The position numbers and the translations under genes were made by a program. This document shows positions 23,867-34,018 of a DNA stretch of 64,000 nucleotides, in pieces. Positions within the stretch are counted from its first letter, which is position 1. Each line of letters opens with the position of its first letter. Under the pieces are notes generated by a model. The model searched no databases. It was not told the DNA's origin and saw only the letters and a program-made list of their open reading frames with translations. The DNA is from Tetraselmis striata (Eukaryota; Chlorophyta; Chlorodendrophyceae; Chlorodendrales; Chlorodendraceae): contig VCJN01001336.1 in the NCBI GenBank assembly GCA_006384855.1, forward strand, positions 1 through 64,000. Reading direction: 5' to 3'.

Positions 23867-24052
23867 GCTGCATGTAACGCAGCGAAAACTGGAAGATGAC
23901 ATGCTCAGCTGTTATGGCTGCTTTTATGTCTACTAGTGCTGCACCCAAAAAGGGCGCAACGACAGGTGCCTAGTTCCCGTACCACTGAGCAACACTTGTA
24001 GCCGAAAAGCGGTTAGGGGAAGGAAGAAAACCCCATGGACTAGTTTAGATCA
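23867..24052 (-). repeat. A2 repeat of element copy 1
   Basis: Direct repeat of 26812-27000, with more than a dozen differences and a short indel. On the plus strand it starts GCTGCATGTAACGCAGC (a hairpin-forming sequence) and ends TAGTTTAGATCA, directly abutting the short B1 repeat. Confidence 0.8.
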
Positions 24053-24131
24053 TTTCAAAGTCGAGTCTGGTTTTGCCAGACATGAGCGAACGAAGAGAGC
24101 GGTGGATTGACGGAGAAGGGGTAGCGCCAGG

Positions 24132-25740
24132 TCATGAAGGGGGCACCGGAAAGGCCACCGCTGCGGAGTCCTGTTGGACTTGGAAGTGGCGGAGGGGCGC
24201 GATGCGACCGAAGAAGAACCATGCGCCAGGCGAAGGAAGAACGTTGGGATCGATGTAGTCCAGAACGACGTCGCAGTTAGTGGCCCCGCCGCCTTGGTCC
24301 GTAGCGAATGTGGGACAGTGGAGCTCCGATGGCGTTAGCGGCTGACGCTGCTCCCTTTCGAAGGCTGTGCTCCAGGAGGTGAGCTCCAGGAGATGCGGGC
24401 GGGAGGGGCAGGACCGACAAGACGAACGGTTGTAGAGAGCCAGTCCGACATTGTAGCGGCGGTCCAAGATTTGAACTGCTCGCTTGGGGTGACCGCCCAA
24501 AAGTTTGTCTCGGCCAAGGCAACATGAACCAGGGGGACAGACTGTACGTGGTCGGTGAAGTGGTGCAGGAGACGCGCAACGCATGGGTGTTCTGGCACCG
24601 GAAGGAGCAGCACGCGCAGGTCGTCGGGGCCCCGTCGACCAGCGCGGCCTTTCTCGCGGTACACCTGCAGGGTAATGTTGTAATCGTCGACATGCACATC
24701 CCGCGCACTCGGGAGGACACGGCAGTAAGTCCCGGCCTGGCAAAGAACATGAAGTTGACAACCGAGGCCACGAGGGCTCGGAGGTTGAATTGGTACTCTG
24801 GAGTGGGAGCAGACACAATCAACTCTGCCCGCTCGACGAAGCTGTAAGCGACATCAGCATGCAAAGGGACTCGCAAAGGGGCAGCCTCCAGGCGGCGCTG
24901 CCGTAGCATTAGCCCACGGCGAGCTGCGGTAAGGTGCAGGCTGCCCTTAGCGATCGAGTCGAGGTTGTGCAGCTCGAAGAACGTGTTAATTGCGGACAGG
25001 TAGGGCTGCAACGACTTAGCCCCAATGTGCCCTCGCTCACCAACCCAAGCAATGTACCGGACGACTATAGCAGTGGTCGCCTCTAGCGGGCTGATGTTCT
25101 CGGAGTCGTGGCAGAACTCCGCGAACTGAGAGTCTGCCGGCATAGCTCTTGAGAGTCTGAGCGGTGTGGGAGCTGGAGAGTAGATCGAGCGTCCGCTGTC
25201 CCAACTCGTCTGAGCCGAATGCGTCATGCAGTCGAGACCGGAGCGAAGCAGCCCAAGGGGCAACAGCTGTGGGCTCGTCAATTACGTAAGTGCGGCGTTT
25301 GGCGGACAGAGTAACACAAGGGGCGGTTACTGTTAGCAAAATACTCGGCAGCAACGGTTAGGTTTCCGGCGGTTGGCCGGTAGTTACTGGACAGGTTTGC
25401 CACAGCATTAGTACGGGTTTGCGGGGCTAGCTTCAGGTAGGAGGGCCGCCCCGCGCGCCCTTCGCGCTCGTAGCGCATGTCACGCGCGTAACGTACACGC
25501 GCGAAGCTTGGTCGTTGCGAAGCAGTTGTAACACGCAGTGTAACAACCGATTGGCGCAACGGTGAGATGGTACGAAAGGCGGTTTGTTGAGCCGCCATGC
25601 CCATGCATGTGTGCGGATGGTTGAGCCGCACTCGGCTGTAGCTGTAAGAAGCGCCGCACCGAGGAAGGTCTAAATGAAGTCTGTAAGGTGGGGGGTTCAA
25701 GTCCTGACACAGGGCGCTCATCCCGGCGTTGAGCTACTAG
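24132..25740 (-). pseudogene. tyrosine recombinase of element copy 1, frameshifted
   Basis: Collinear with the intact 541-residue recombinase at 31384-33009 but spread over at least four frames: the N-terminal basic region (25720-25350), AVAPWAASLRSRLHDAFGSD (about 25260-25200), FAEFCHDSENISPLEAT through LQPYLSAINTFF to NFMFFAR (25130-24740), then DLRVLLLPVPEH (near 24600) and the catalytic HSLRKGAASAANAIG (near 24340). The frame shifts beside the first catalytic Arg, where one extra base gives FFARPGL, and again before and after the HxxR block. Not functional. Confidence 0.85.
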
Positions 25741-25799
25741 CGTGCGCCTTGTGGCGGTCACCGAAAGGTGGCCTCGCAACGCGCCAGCAGCTCCGATGA

Positions 25800-26700
25800 A
25801 AGGCGCCCCACACCGTCACTCGTGCTCACCTTCGCGGCCACGCCCACGACCGCCACCACGCCCACATCCCCGACCGCGCCCTGCAGCTGCTGCCGCTACT
25901 CAAGCAGTAGCGGTTGCTTTGGCGTTGCTGGCAACAGTCGCCTCGAAGACGCGACGCTCGTACCCCTCATCAGGTCTCCAAAAAATGCGGAAACTAGGTG
26001 CTCAAGATGAGCAGGCTGAAAATGTTGGGCTCGCAGCACGTCCAGAACACCTTCATCACCGTGCACGCGTTTGACCTCATTAAGCCTCCGCAAGAAGGCC
26101 ATACGAAAGCGAAACGCCTTGTCGATGGCTTCGGCGTGATTCCGAGCACGTGCAAGGTAGGGGGTGACGTCTAGATTTGCAGCTGGGACGTAGGATAGCA
26201 ACTCGTAAAGAGCTACAAAAAGTGCGGCCATGTGGGCGCCAAAACACGACATCCACATATACTCCTCCTGGGCCGGCAGACGCCGGTCATCCCGCTTGAG
26301 GGACTCGTTCGTTAGGTCGGTGCTTAGGGGGAAGAGTCCATGCACTCGGCTGACCGGTCAAACGGCCTCGTAACCATACTCTGCTCGCTGCAGTAGTTCT
26401 GGCACCGCGAGCTAGTCGTCCTCGTCACTCACGGATTTTGCTCCGACACGGCCGCCCTGGGCTAGCTCTAGCAAGTCGGGGCGCACTGCGTCTCCCCCGC
26501 TGCCTGTCGGCCGTCCCGCGATACGCTGCCCGGAACCGGAGCCATGTGCCCTGTCTCCATCAACAACACGATCACAAGCCGTCAATTGAGCCAACGCTGT
26601 TGCAAGCTCGCGAATAAATGTAGACTGGGCCTTCACGCACGTCTGCTTGGAGCGACTCGAGCGTCGGCTCAACGACGGGTTCTTCTCCATCTGACATGGT
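25800..26700 (-). pseudogene. Gag-like protein of element copy 1, frameshifted
   Basis: Collinear with the intact 284-residue frame at 33046-33900. The N-terminal part (26695-26412) retains VVDGDRAHGSGSGQRIAGRP and DLLELAQGGRVGAKSVSDED. The central part (26345-25960) retains FPLSTDLTNESLKRDDRRLP, CFGAHMAALFVAL and FRFRMAFLRRLNEVKRVHGD. The arginine/glycine-rich tail is only partly in frame. Broken by frameshifts and a lost segment between the two parts. Confidence 0.8.
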
Positions 26701-26811
26701 AACGTGTGGACGTACGGATGAGAATTTCACACACGGGTGGTGAGCCGAGTGTGGTTTTGAACATCCTGGGGTGACCTTGCTCGCAACAAGTTACGAGACA
26801 GTTTTTACATC

Positions 26812-27000
26812 GCGGCGTGTAACGCAGCGAAAACTGGAAGATGGCAGGCTAAGCTTTTATGGTTGCTTTTTTTTAGTCTACTAGTGCTGCACCCTAAAAG
26901 GGCGCAATGACAGATGCCTAGTTCCCGTACCACTGAGCAACACTTGTAGCCGAAAAGCGGTTAGAGAAAGGGAGAAAACACCGTGGACTAGTTTAGATCA
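26812..27000 (-). repeat. A1 repeat of element copy 1
   Basis: Plus-strand start GCGGCGTGTAACGCAGC, end TAGTTTAGATCA; direct repeat of 23867-24052. It lies upstream of the Gag frame on the minus strand, so it would hold the element promoter. Confidence 0.8.
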
Positions 27001-27500
27001 TAGCAAGATGATGAATCCCAAACAGTACTTTATACTGTACTGGAGAAGCCGTTGCGACGCGTACGGTCGTGCCTGGCCTCATGTTTGCGTACGCGCTATC
27101 CTTGGCGACGCCACGTCGGTTTTAGAGGCTCCATTCGACACACCCGCCGCAGAACCCTAGCCGCGGGCCGCCATTGGGCATCACAACACCCACTCTCACA
27201 ACAACAATCCCACTATGCCCTTGAAACTGATTGGTGGCGTTCTGTTAGTATGCGTGCGTGAGCGTCAGCATCGACAACGTGCGATAGTTCAAGCCGTCGT
27301 GGAGGAAAGCGACGGAGTTCGGCGCGACGGCGACTACGACATGCTCGGAGGTTATGTTGACAGTCAGTGTGACAATTATACGGTACAAGCATAATAGCTA
27401 CCCGTACTCGCAGTACACATCGTACTAATACTACCCGGACACATAGTACATCTACCATTAAATCGTAGCATATCGTACACGTGTAGTTCTCACAACGGTC

Positions 27501-28151
27501 ATGCGTTGTCTTGCCACCGCCTCCCTGCCGCTTCGCGATGCCGTTGTTGTCACCATGAGAGTAGTCCCAAAGAATACCGCCGACACCGCGCACGATTGCA
27601 CTGCGTTTATCGACGACACCCTTTCTAACATCACGCTGGAAACGCTTGAGGTGGTTTTCCTCCACTTTACGGTTACCCTTCCGGTAGAGGCCCGCCCGGC
27701 TGCGCCGGCGAACCCTAGCTATATGTTGCGTAATTATGATGACGGTACTATAGCCACATGTGGCAGCCGCCACCTATCCACGTGGCAAGATGGTGACCCC
27801 GATAGTCTGTCGAGGAAGAAGAGACCCTTCAACGATATGATAGTAGATTGGCTGAGGTCTATGAAAGTTAGGTGGATTGCCGGTACAACGAACAAGGTGG
27901 GACGTGACTTTGTGCAGCATGCGCGAGGTTCCCGTGCAGCTCACTTGAGAATAACAAAAAGAACGGCGGGGTATGGGCGCAAATGCAGAAGCCCCCCCCC
28001 CCACGACTATCTAGAACGGTTCTTCGGCGGCACGTTTGAAATAGGCAAGCACGCACACGAGCAAGATCCCGGTAAAGCTGCGAAATCAATAGACTACTTA
28101 AGCTGCGCCGTGGCAACGGCAACTGGACTGTCTACGACGAAAGGCAGGTAG
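27501..28151 (+). CDS. hypothetical ORF, 216 codons, doubtful
   Basis: Open from ATG 27501 (MRCLATASLPLRDAVVV) to the stop at 28151. I recognise no domain. The C-terminal third (RKCRSPPPHDYLERFFGG and GKHAHEQDPGKAAKSIDYL) has protein-like composition, but a run of nine C's interrupts it and no homologue is visible in the window. It could be a fragment of a decayed gene or chance. Confidence 0.2.
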   Translation: MRCLATASLPLRDAVVVTMRVVPKNTADTAHDCTAFIDDTLSNITLETLEVVFLHFTVTLPVEARPAAPANPSYMLRNYDDGTIATCGSRHLSTWQDGDPDSLSRKKRPFNDMIVDWLRSMKVRWIAGTTNKVGRDFVQHARGSRAAHLRITKRTAGYGRKCRSPPPHDYLERFFGGTFEIGKHAHEQDPGKAAKSIDYLSCAVATATGLSTTKGR

Positions 28152-28476
28152 CCCATCGTGTTCGCTTATCTCAGCGCGGCCCTCGAAACTGCAATGTCGG
28201 CATACGATAGGTAGGCTTCGGCCGGGAGGGCAAGGAGTTAATACGTTATCAATACTTCCACACTATAATCATGTGCTTTTTCTTCATTATCGTCATCTCT
28301 TGTGCATGTTATCTCTGGGGCAATAGCTTGCCGGCCATGTGTGCTTGCATGGATTGCCATCACCATCTATCATTCAATGTTACAAAGGGATTCTCGACTG
28401 TCGGTGATGGTACCGCGAGCCGTTCGGTACCGGGCACATAGAAGATACACAAAGCGTCATTATCATTTTCGGCAGG

Positions 28477-28537
28477 TGGCCTGAGCGCTAAAGCAACGCT
28501 CTTTGTATGCGCGCACACCTGTGCGCAGGTTTGATTC
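28477..28537 (+). promoter_or_regulatory. Pol III-like A and B boxes (possible tRNA-derived SINE head)
   Basis: TGGCCTGAGCG at 28477-28487 resembles an internal A box, and GTTTGATTC at 28529-28537 fits the B-box consensus GWTYRANNC at tRNA-like spacing. The acceptor and T stems do not pair, so this is not a working tRNA. No A-rich tail follows directly. Confidence 0.3.
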
Positions 28538-29218
28538 GCTGTCGGCACATTTCCTCGTGAGGCGGGCCCGCTGCGCGCGAACCACCGTGCGCGGACTCAG
28601 CGGGCGCGGGTGCGGGTGCGACTATGTACCGCGCACACAGTTTACAGCCACTCTTTCGACCTTATGTACTGCGCGGGGATTTGGCGATTTTTGCACATAT
28701 TTAATTGTTGGCCGGGCATTTCCGTTCTTCCGGCGCGCAATAATAGCGGGCGGATATCGCTGATTTTTGAAGCGCACACGCCAATAAGCGCGTCCATGAG
28801 CTCGCGACGCAAGATAGCCGCAACATCGCCCCACATGTTGAGTAGTAGAGCATATGAATATACCGAGATAAACTTAGATGTACACTGCGTAAATGTTAAC
28901 CGCCCAATTGCATCTTTGCAACGCTTTTGACAATACTTTGTGGTACACGTATGTGGATGCAGCAGGAGAGAAAAAAAAGGGGGAACTCAAAAGGGGGGGG
29001 GGGGGGGGGGCGGGGCACTTGAAATGACAAATGAATAAGTTGTGATGGGCTAAAAGATCAACAATGCAAATTAATTGTACAGGGTAAGGATCTTTACTGG
29101 TACTGGCATTCTCTCTGCCGGTGTGCAGATGGCCAAGTCTGATGCGTGTGCTCGTGCCCACTCCGCGTCTTCTCATGTTACTGCTTCCACGCAGTCGCTG
29201 TAGAGGATCTTTCTGATT

Positions 29219-29475
29219 GCTTTTTTTTTTTTTTTGGTGATTTCCGAGATCGCCTTTTTTTTTCGCCCCCGGGACAGGACTGGCACCAGTGAAACCCTTG
29301 CAGCGTCTCTACGACGGCCGTTTAGGCAGCAATCCAGTTACGGAAAGCCCTGGGTAGGCGACGCTCCGTTATAGTCATCAAGCAAATTGCCGAAGCATTT
29401 CGCAAGACTAATTGGAGGCCAGTGACGGAATGTCCAACACTGTTGGATCACCGTCTAAAACACTGCCATCAAAAT
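29219..29475 (-). repeat. LINE 3' tail repeat, copy 1
   Basis: On the minus strand it starts just after the LINE frame and carries ATCCAACAGTGTTGG, AATGCTTCGGCAATTTGC, AAACGGCCGTCGTAGAG and CCAGTCCTGTCCCGGGGGCG, then A-rich runs, as expected for a poly(A) end. The same unit recurs at 49960-50170, 50503-50692, 50738-50813 (partial) and 62850-63065. Confidence 0.75.
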
Positions 29476-30895
29476 ACCCGGCACTGACCACGAAAGGTCC
29501 GCCCTACCCGTTTGGGCGTCGGCCCATTCGAGTAATGCGAGTTGGGGCAAGCCCCAACCCGCGGAGCAAAGCATTTCGGGAGTGCGATACATGTGCAACA
29601 CAAAAAGGCAATGTGAGGGAGGGCCTGACGCCATAGCTGGAAAAATTTCCCATTCCCAATAAAATCCAGGGCGCCGTGAAGGGAGGGGGGGACCCCGCCC
29701 AAAATAAAGGCAGTTAAGTCCTCAGGTGTTGACGCACTAACCTGACTACTAATAAAATCCCTGAACTCCGGAACTAACAACCCAAAATTATGACGGTGAT
29801 ACCCCCACCGCGGGCACTCCACCAACATATGTTCGATAGTCTCAGATTCACCTCCGCCACATGCAGGGCAGTGTTCAAGGAACCGCTCAGGCATGGCATG
29901 AATCCGGGCCAATCGGCGGGCAGTGGGAAATACTCGGGTGCGTAATTGTATCATAATGTGCAACCCGGCCACAACCCCCGCGGGGACACCCACACCGTAC
30001 TGTGGCAACGGGTTTGACGCATAGGACGCCTGGACATATATACCCCAGGTGTTATTGCGTGCTAACGATACCGAAGATTCGTAACGCGCCCACACCGATG
30101 CCTTTACTAGTTTAGCGGCATCGCGCGCGGCTAGTGACCTCCACTCAAGTGGAAGGTGCGCCCCCTCAGCTAGCCCTACGTTCGCCCTAGCTAGTCGATC
30201 TAACCACCGCACAGTCCCCGACGTCCACGTGTTAGGGCGCGCCCGACTTGGCTGATCTACTAAATGGGTTATACATGTATTCAAGTCGGATGCTTTAAGG
30301 AACGCCCGAGCCCGTGCCGCAGCGGCCGTAGCCTCTATGGGCGCAATATCCAATTCCCGCATCATCGGTGCAGTGGCTACCCCAGGGGAGTTTTTACCTA
30401 CCCCAATGAGGCAACGCAGGCACTGATTGAGTACAGTTTGTAATTTATTTGCGCCGCTAGTTCTATCCATGCCCCATACTTCACACCCATAAGTTAAAAC
30501 CGGCAGTACACAGGTTTTAAAAACCGACACACGCACATTAATAGGGATTATGTCCCGTCCACCGACTAATACCGAATCGAGCGCCTCAATAGCGCGTTTA
30601 CCCTTCTTAACCCGGTCGTCTACTATGTGTTGCATACCTAAATCCGACTTAATGACCGTACCCAAGTACCTATATTCATTTACAACCGGTACCCGTTCCC
30701 CCCCAAGCTGCCATCGGGCAGCTTGTTCGCGTAACGCGGTCTCGTCGGAATATCGGCCTAATGCCATCACCCCACACTTATGTACCCCAAACCCCATAAA
30801 ATGATCCTCCGCCCACTGCGAGAAGTGGGCGAACATGGCATGCAGGTTATCGCCTATATCGCCGATATCGCCTTCTACTGCTAGCTCACTGGTAC
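29469..30895 (-). pseudogene. LINE reverse transcriptase, C-terminal fragment
   Basis: An open frame of 455 codons from the first Met (30836), with coding sequence continuing upstream to about 30890. It starts in the RT thumb region (FSQWAEDHFMGFGVHKCGVM, YRYLGTVIKSDLGMQ), continues through PVLTYGCEVWGMD typical of LINE ORF2 C-terminal halves, and has a C-terminal zinc-knuckle-like CPACGGGESETIEHMLVEC. The finger/palm domain with the YxDD box and the endonuclease are missing, so this is a 5'-truncated insertion. The 5' break falls beside a GGTACC-containing inverted repeat. A 3' tail with A runs follows (29219-29475). Confidence 0.85.
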
Positions 30896-30925
30896 CAGGG
30901 GAGGGGTCACCCCTGCTGGTACCAG
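30889..30925. repeat. short nested inverted repeat at LINE 5' break
   Basis: CTGGTACCAG occurs at 30889-30898 and again at 30916-30925, each itself a palindrome, flanking GGGGTCACCCC. A related inverted repeat (ACCAGGGGTCACC and GGTGACCCCTGGT) occurs at 50099-50135 beside another LINE tail. Confidence 0.7.
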
Positions 30926-31115
30926 CACTCGTGTGAATTACAACATAGAAGTCCGATGAGCAAAATTAAAAACGACCATAAAAGCAGCAAATAGGATTTC
31001 AAAGTTGAGTCTGGTTTTGCCAAAAAGGTCGCGCAGGCTGTTTTACACGGTCAAGAGCCGAAATTGGCAGGATGGTTTAGCGAAAGCGTGGAGGGAAAAC
31101 GGAGTCAGGGGGGGC

Positions 31116-31304
31116 GCTGCGTGGAACGCAGCGAAAACTGGAAGATGGCAGGCTCAGCTGTTCTGGCTGCTTTTATGTCTACTCGTGCTGCACCCAACAA
31201 GGGCGCAACAACAGTTACTAGTTCCCGTACCACTGAGCAGCACTTGTAGCTAAAAAGCGGTTAGGTCAAGGATGGAAACCCCATAAAGTAACTAGTTTAG
31301 ATCA
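31116..31304 (-). repeat. A2 repeat of element copy 2
   Basis: 189 bases. The plus-strand start GCTGCGTGGAACGCAGC folds as a perfect 7-bp stem with a 3-base loop; it ends TAGTTTAGATCA. Near-identical to 34019-34206. Confidence 0.95.
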
Positions 31305-31383
31305 TTTCAAAGTTGAGTCTGGTTTTGCCAGTCTTGAGCGAACGTAGAGAGCGGTGGATTGACGGAGAAGGGGTAGCGCCAAG

Positions 31384-33009
31384 TCATGAAGGAGGCACTG
31401 GGAAGGCCACCGCTGCGGAGTCCTGTTGGACTTGGAAGTGGCGGAGGGGGGCGATGTGTCCAAAGAAGAACCACGCGCCAGGAGAAGGAAGAACGTTGGG
31501 GTCGATGTAGTCCAGAACGACATCAGAGTTAGTGGCCCAACCGCCTTGGTAGCGGATGTGGGACAGTGGCACTCCGATGGCGTTAGCTGCAGAAGCTGCG
31601 CCTTTGCGAAGACTGTGTGAAGTCCAGGAAGTGCCAGCAGGGGGGGCAGCGTTGACTAGACTGATGGTTGCAGACAGCCAGTCTGACATTGTAGCCGCAG
31701 TCCAAGGTTTTGACTGCTCGGCCGCAGTGACAGCCCATAAGTTCGATGTAGCCAAGTCAACAGTAGCCAGGGGGACAGATTGGACGTTGTCGATGAAGTG
31801 GTGCAGGAGACGTGCCACTCGAGGGTGCTCGGACACCGGGAGGAGAAGTACGCGCAGGTCGTCGGGTCCCCGTCGACCAGCGCGACCTTTCTCGCGGTAC
31901 ACTTGCAGGGTGATGTTGTAGTCGTCGACATGCACGTCCCGCACTCGACAGGAGACGCCAGTAAGGCCCCTGGCAAAGAACATAAAGTTGACAACCGAGG
32001 CCAGGAGGGCCCGGAAGTTGTGGTGGTACTCTGGGTAGGGAGCAGACACAATCAGCTCGGCCTTTGTGACGAAGCGGTAAGCTACATCCGCAGGCAGAGG
32101 GACACGCAAAGGGGCAGCGTCCAGTCGGCGCTGACGCAGCATCAGCCCACGCCTTGCTGAAGTTAAGTGCAGGCTGTCCTTGGCGATGGGGTCGAGGTTG
32201 TGCAGCTCGAAGAACGTGTTGATCGCAGACATGTAAGGTTGCAGTGACTTAGCGGCGATGTCTCCCCGCTCGCCGATCCAGGCAACGTACCGAACGACAG
32301 TCGCAATAGTCGCCTCCAGCGGGCTGATATTCTCGGAGTCGTGACAGAACTCCGCGAACTGAGACAGCCGGCCGGCATAGCTTTTGAGTGTCTGAGCGCT
32401 GAGGGAGCTGGAGAGCAGGTCGAGCGTCCGCTGTCCCAGCTCGTCTGAGCCGAACGCGTCCTGCAGCCGAGCTCGCAATGAAGCAGCCCAGGGAGCGACA
32501 GCTTCGGGCTCGTCAATTACGTAAGTGCGTCGTTTTACTGACAGAGTTCCACCGGTACGACTTCTGTTCGCAAAGTACTCGGCAGCAGCAGTTAGGTTCC
32601 CGGCGGTTGGCCGGTAGCTGCTGGACAGGTTTGGAATAGCATCGGTACGGGTTTGCGGGGCTAGCTTCAGGTAAGAGGGCCGCCCTGCGCGCCCTTCGCG
32701 CTCGTAGCGCCTGTCTCGCGCGTAACGTACCCGCGCGAAACTTGGTCGTTGCGAACCAGTTGTAACACGTAGTGTAACAACCGACGGACGCAGTGGTGGA
32801 ATGGTACGGGAGGCGGTTAGTTGAGCCGCCATGTGCAGGTGTGCGGATGGTTGAGCCGCACTCGGGTGTAGCTGTGAGAAGCGCCGCACCGAGGAAGGTC
32901 TAAAGGAAGTCTGTAAGGTGGGGGGGTCAGGCCCTAACACGGGGCGCTCATCTCGCCGTTGAGCTGCAAGGGTGCGTTTTGCGGCGGTCACCGAAAGGTG
33001 GCCTCGCAA
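31384..33009 (-). CDS. tyrosine recombinase of Gag-YR element, intact
   Basis: 541 codons, uninterrupted. After a basic, low-complexity N-terminal 150 residues comes a SAM-like core-binding region (about 175-320: VAPWAASLRARLQDAFGSDE, SLSAQTLKSYAGRLSQFAEF, SLQPYMSAINTFFELH) and a catalytic domain. Catalytic residues visible are R347 (FFARGLTG), K374 (YREKGR), H465 and R468 (HSLRKG), W491 (QGGWAT) and Y501 (LDYIDP), the full R-K-HxxR-H/W-Y set. It should cut and rejoin DNA through a 3'-phosphotyrosine, inserting circular cDNA. The frame begins 37 bases after the Gag-like stop, so both are probably read from one RNA. The true start is uncertain; a Met at residue 60 is an alternative and the N-terminal part may not be translated. 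Confidence 0.9.
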   Translation of the reverse strand: MRGHLSVTAAKRTLAAQRRDERPVLGPDPPTLQTSFRPSSVRRFSQLHPSAAQPSAHLHMAAQLTASRTIPPLRPSVVTLRVTTGSQRPSFARVRYARDRRYEREGRAGRPSYLKLAPQTRTDAIPNLSSSYRPTAGNLTAAAEYFANRSRTGGTLSVKRRTYVIDEPEAVAPWAASLRARLQDAFGSDELGQRTLDLLSSSLSAQTLKSYAGRLSQFAEFCHDSENISPLEATIATVVRYVAWIGERGDIAAKSLQPYMSAINTFFELHNLDPIAKDSLHLTSARRGLMLRQRRLDAAPLRVPLPADVAYRFVTKAELIVSAPYPEYHHNFRALLASVVNFMFFARGLTGVSCRVRDVHVDDYNITLQVYREKGRAGRRGPDDLRVLLLPVSEHPRVARLLHHFIDNVQSVPLATVDLATSNLWAVTAAEQSKPWTAATMSDWLSATISLVNAAPPAGTSWTSHSLRKGAASAANAIGVPLSHIRYQGGWATNSDVVLDYIDPNVLPSPGAWFFFGHIAPLRHFQVQQDSAAVAFPVPPS

Positions 33010-33045
33010 AGCTCCAGCAGCTCCGACGAAAGGCGCCCCACACCG

Positions 33046-33900
33046 TCAATCGTGCTCACCTTCGCGGCCACGCCCACGTCCACCACCACGTCCTCGCCCA
33101 CGCCCGCGGCCGGCAGCTGCAGCCACCACTCGTGCAGTGGCGGTTGCTTTCGCACTGCTGGCAACGGTCGCCTCGAAGACACGGCGCTCGTAGTCCCGCA
33201 TGAGGTCCCCAAAGATCGCGGAGCCCAGATGCTCCGCAGCCGGCTGAAAATGCTGGGCTCGCAGCACATCCAGAACACCTTGGTCACCGTGCACACGCTT
33301 GATCTCATTTAGCCTCCGCAGGAAGGCCAGACGAAACCGAAACGCCTTGTCGATGGCCTCGGCATGGTTCCGAGCTCTCGCGAGGTAGGGGGTGAAGTCC
33401 TTGTTGGTGGCAGGGACGTAGGGCAGTAGCTCGTCGAGAGCCACGAAAAGCGCGGCCATGTGGGCCCCGAAACACGACATCCATAAATACTCCTTCTGGG
33501 CCGGCAGACGCCGGTCATCCTGCTTGAGGTACTCGTTCGTTAGGTCGGTGCTCAAGGGAAAGAGTCCAGGCACTCGGCTGACCGGTCGAACGGCCTCATA
33601 ACCAGACTCTGCTCTCTGCAGTAATTCTGGCACCGCGAGGTAGTCATCCTCGGCACTCACGGATTTTGCTCCGACACGGCCGCTCTGGGCTAGCTCTAGC
33701 AAGTCGGGGCGCTCTGCGGCTCCCCCGCTGCCTGTCGGCTGTCCTGCGATGCGCTGCCCGGAGCGAGAGCCATGTGCCCCTTCTCCATCAACAACACGCT
33801 CACGAGCCGTCAATTGAGCTACATCCGTAGCCAACGCACGCACATCTGCTTGCAGTGACTTGAGCGTCGGCTCAACGACGGGTTCTTCTCCATCTGACAT
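33046..33900 (-). CDS. Gag-like protein of Gag-YR element, intact
   Basis: I chose ATG 33900 (MSDGEEPVVEPTLKSL), giving 284 residues; the frame is open 31 codons further but that part looks untranslated. Residues 12-35 are heptad-like (LKSLQADVRALATDVAQL), suggesting a coiled coil. The centre (about 95-225) is alpha-helical-looking and includes KEYLWMSCFGAHMAALFVAL and FRFRLAFLRRLNEIKRVHGD. The last 25 residues are an Arg/Gly repeat ([15 protein letters not shown]), a typical RNA-binding tail. I infer a structural protein that packages element RNA. The arrangement mirrors the Gag of the DIRS copy (EYRHLLCYGIYRAAANAA, EARLTYLRRFK, basic tail), suggesting distant homology. Confidence 0.75.
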   Translation of the reverse strand: MSDGEEPVVEPTLKSLQADVRALATDVAQLTARERVVDGEGAHGSRSGQRIAGQPTGSGGAAERPDLLELAQSGRVGAKSVSAEDDYLAVPELLQRAESGYEAVRPVSRVPGLFPLSTDLTNEYLKQDDRRLPAQKEYLWMSCFGAHMAALFVALDELLPYVPATNKDFTPYLARARNHAEAIDKAFRFRLAFLRRLNEIKRVHGDQGVLDVLRAQHFQPAAEHLGSAIFGDLMRDYERRVFEATVASSAKATATARVVAAAAGRGRGRGRGGGRGRGREGEHD

Positions 33901-34018
33901 AGTAACGCACGGACGTACGGACGAGAATATCACACTCGGATGGCGAGCCGGGTAGGTGTGGTCTTGAACAACCTGGGGTGACCTTGCTCGCAACTGGTTA
34001 CGAGACAGTTTTTACATC

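Larger units (their letters stand above)
23742..27000 (-). mobile_element. Gag-tyrosine recombinase element without RT, copy 1 (decayed)
   Basis: Same plan as the 31.0-34.2 kb element. Read on the minus strand: A1 repeat (27000-26812), Gag-like frame, recombinase frame, B1 (24078-24053), A2 (24052-23867), a spacer, B2 (23767-23742). The A1/A2 pair has diverged noticeably and both frames are broken, so this copy is the older. No reverse transcriptase or RNase H motif occurs between the repeats. Confidence 0.8.
27001..29218. other. unassigned region between elements
   Basis: About 2.2 kb without a recognisable gene. The longest plausible frame is listed separately (27501-28151). A G run lies near 28997-29012 after an A-rich stretch. 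The region may be host DNA into which the elements inserted. Confidence 0.4.
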
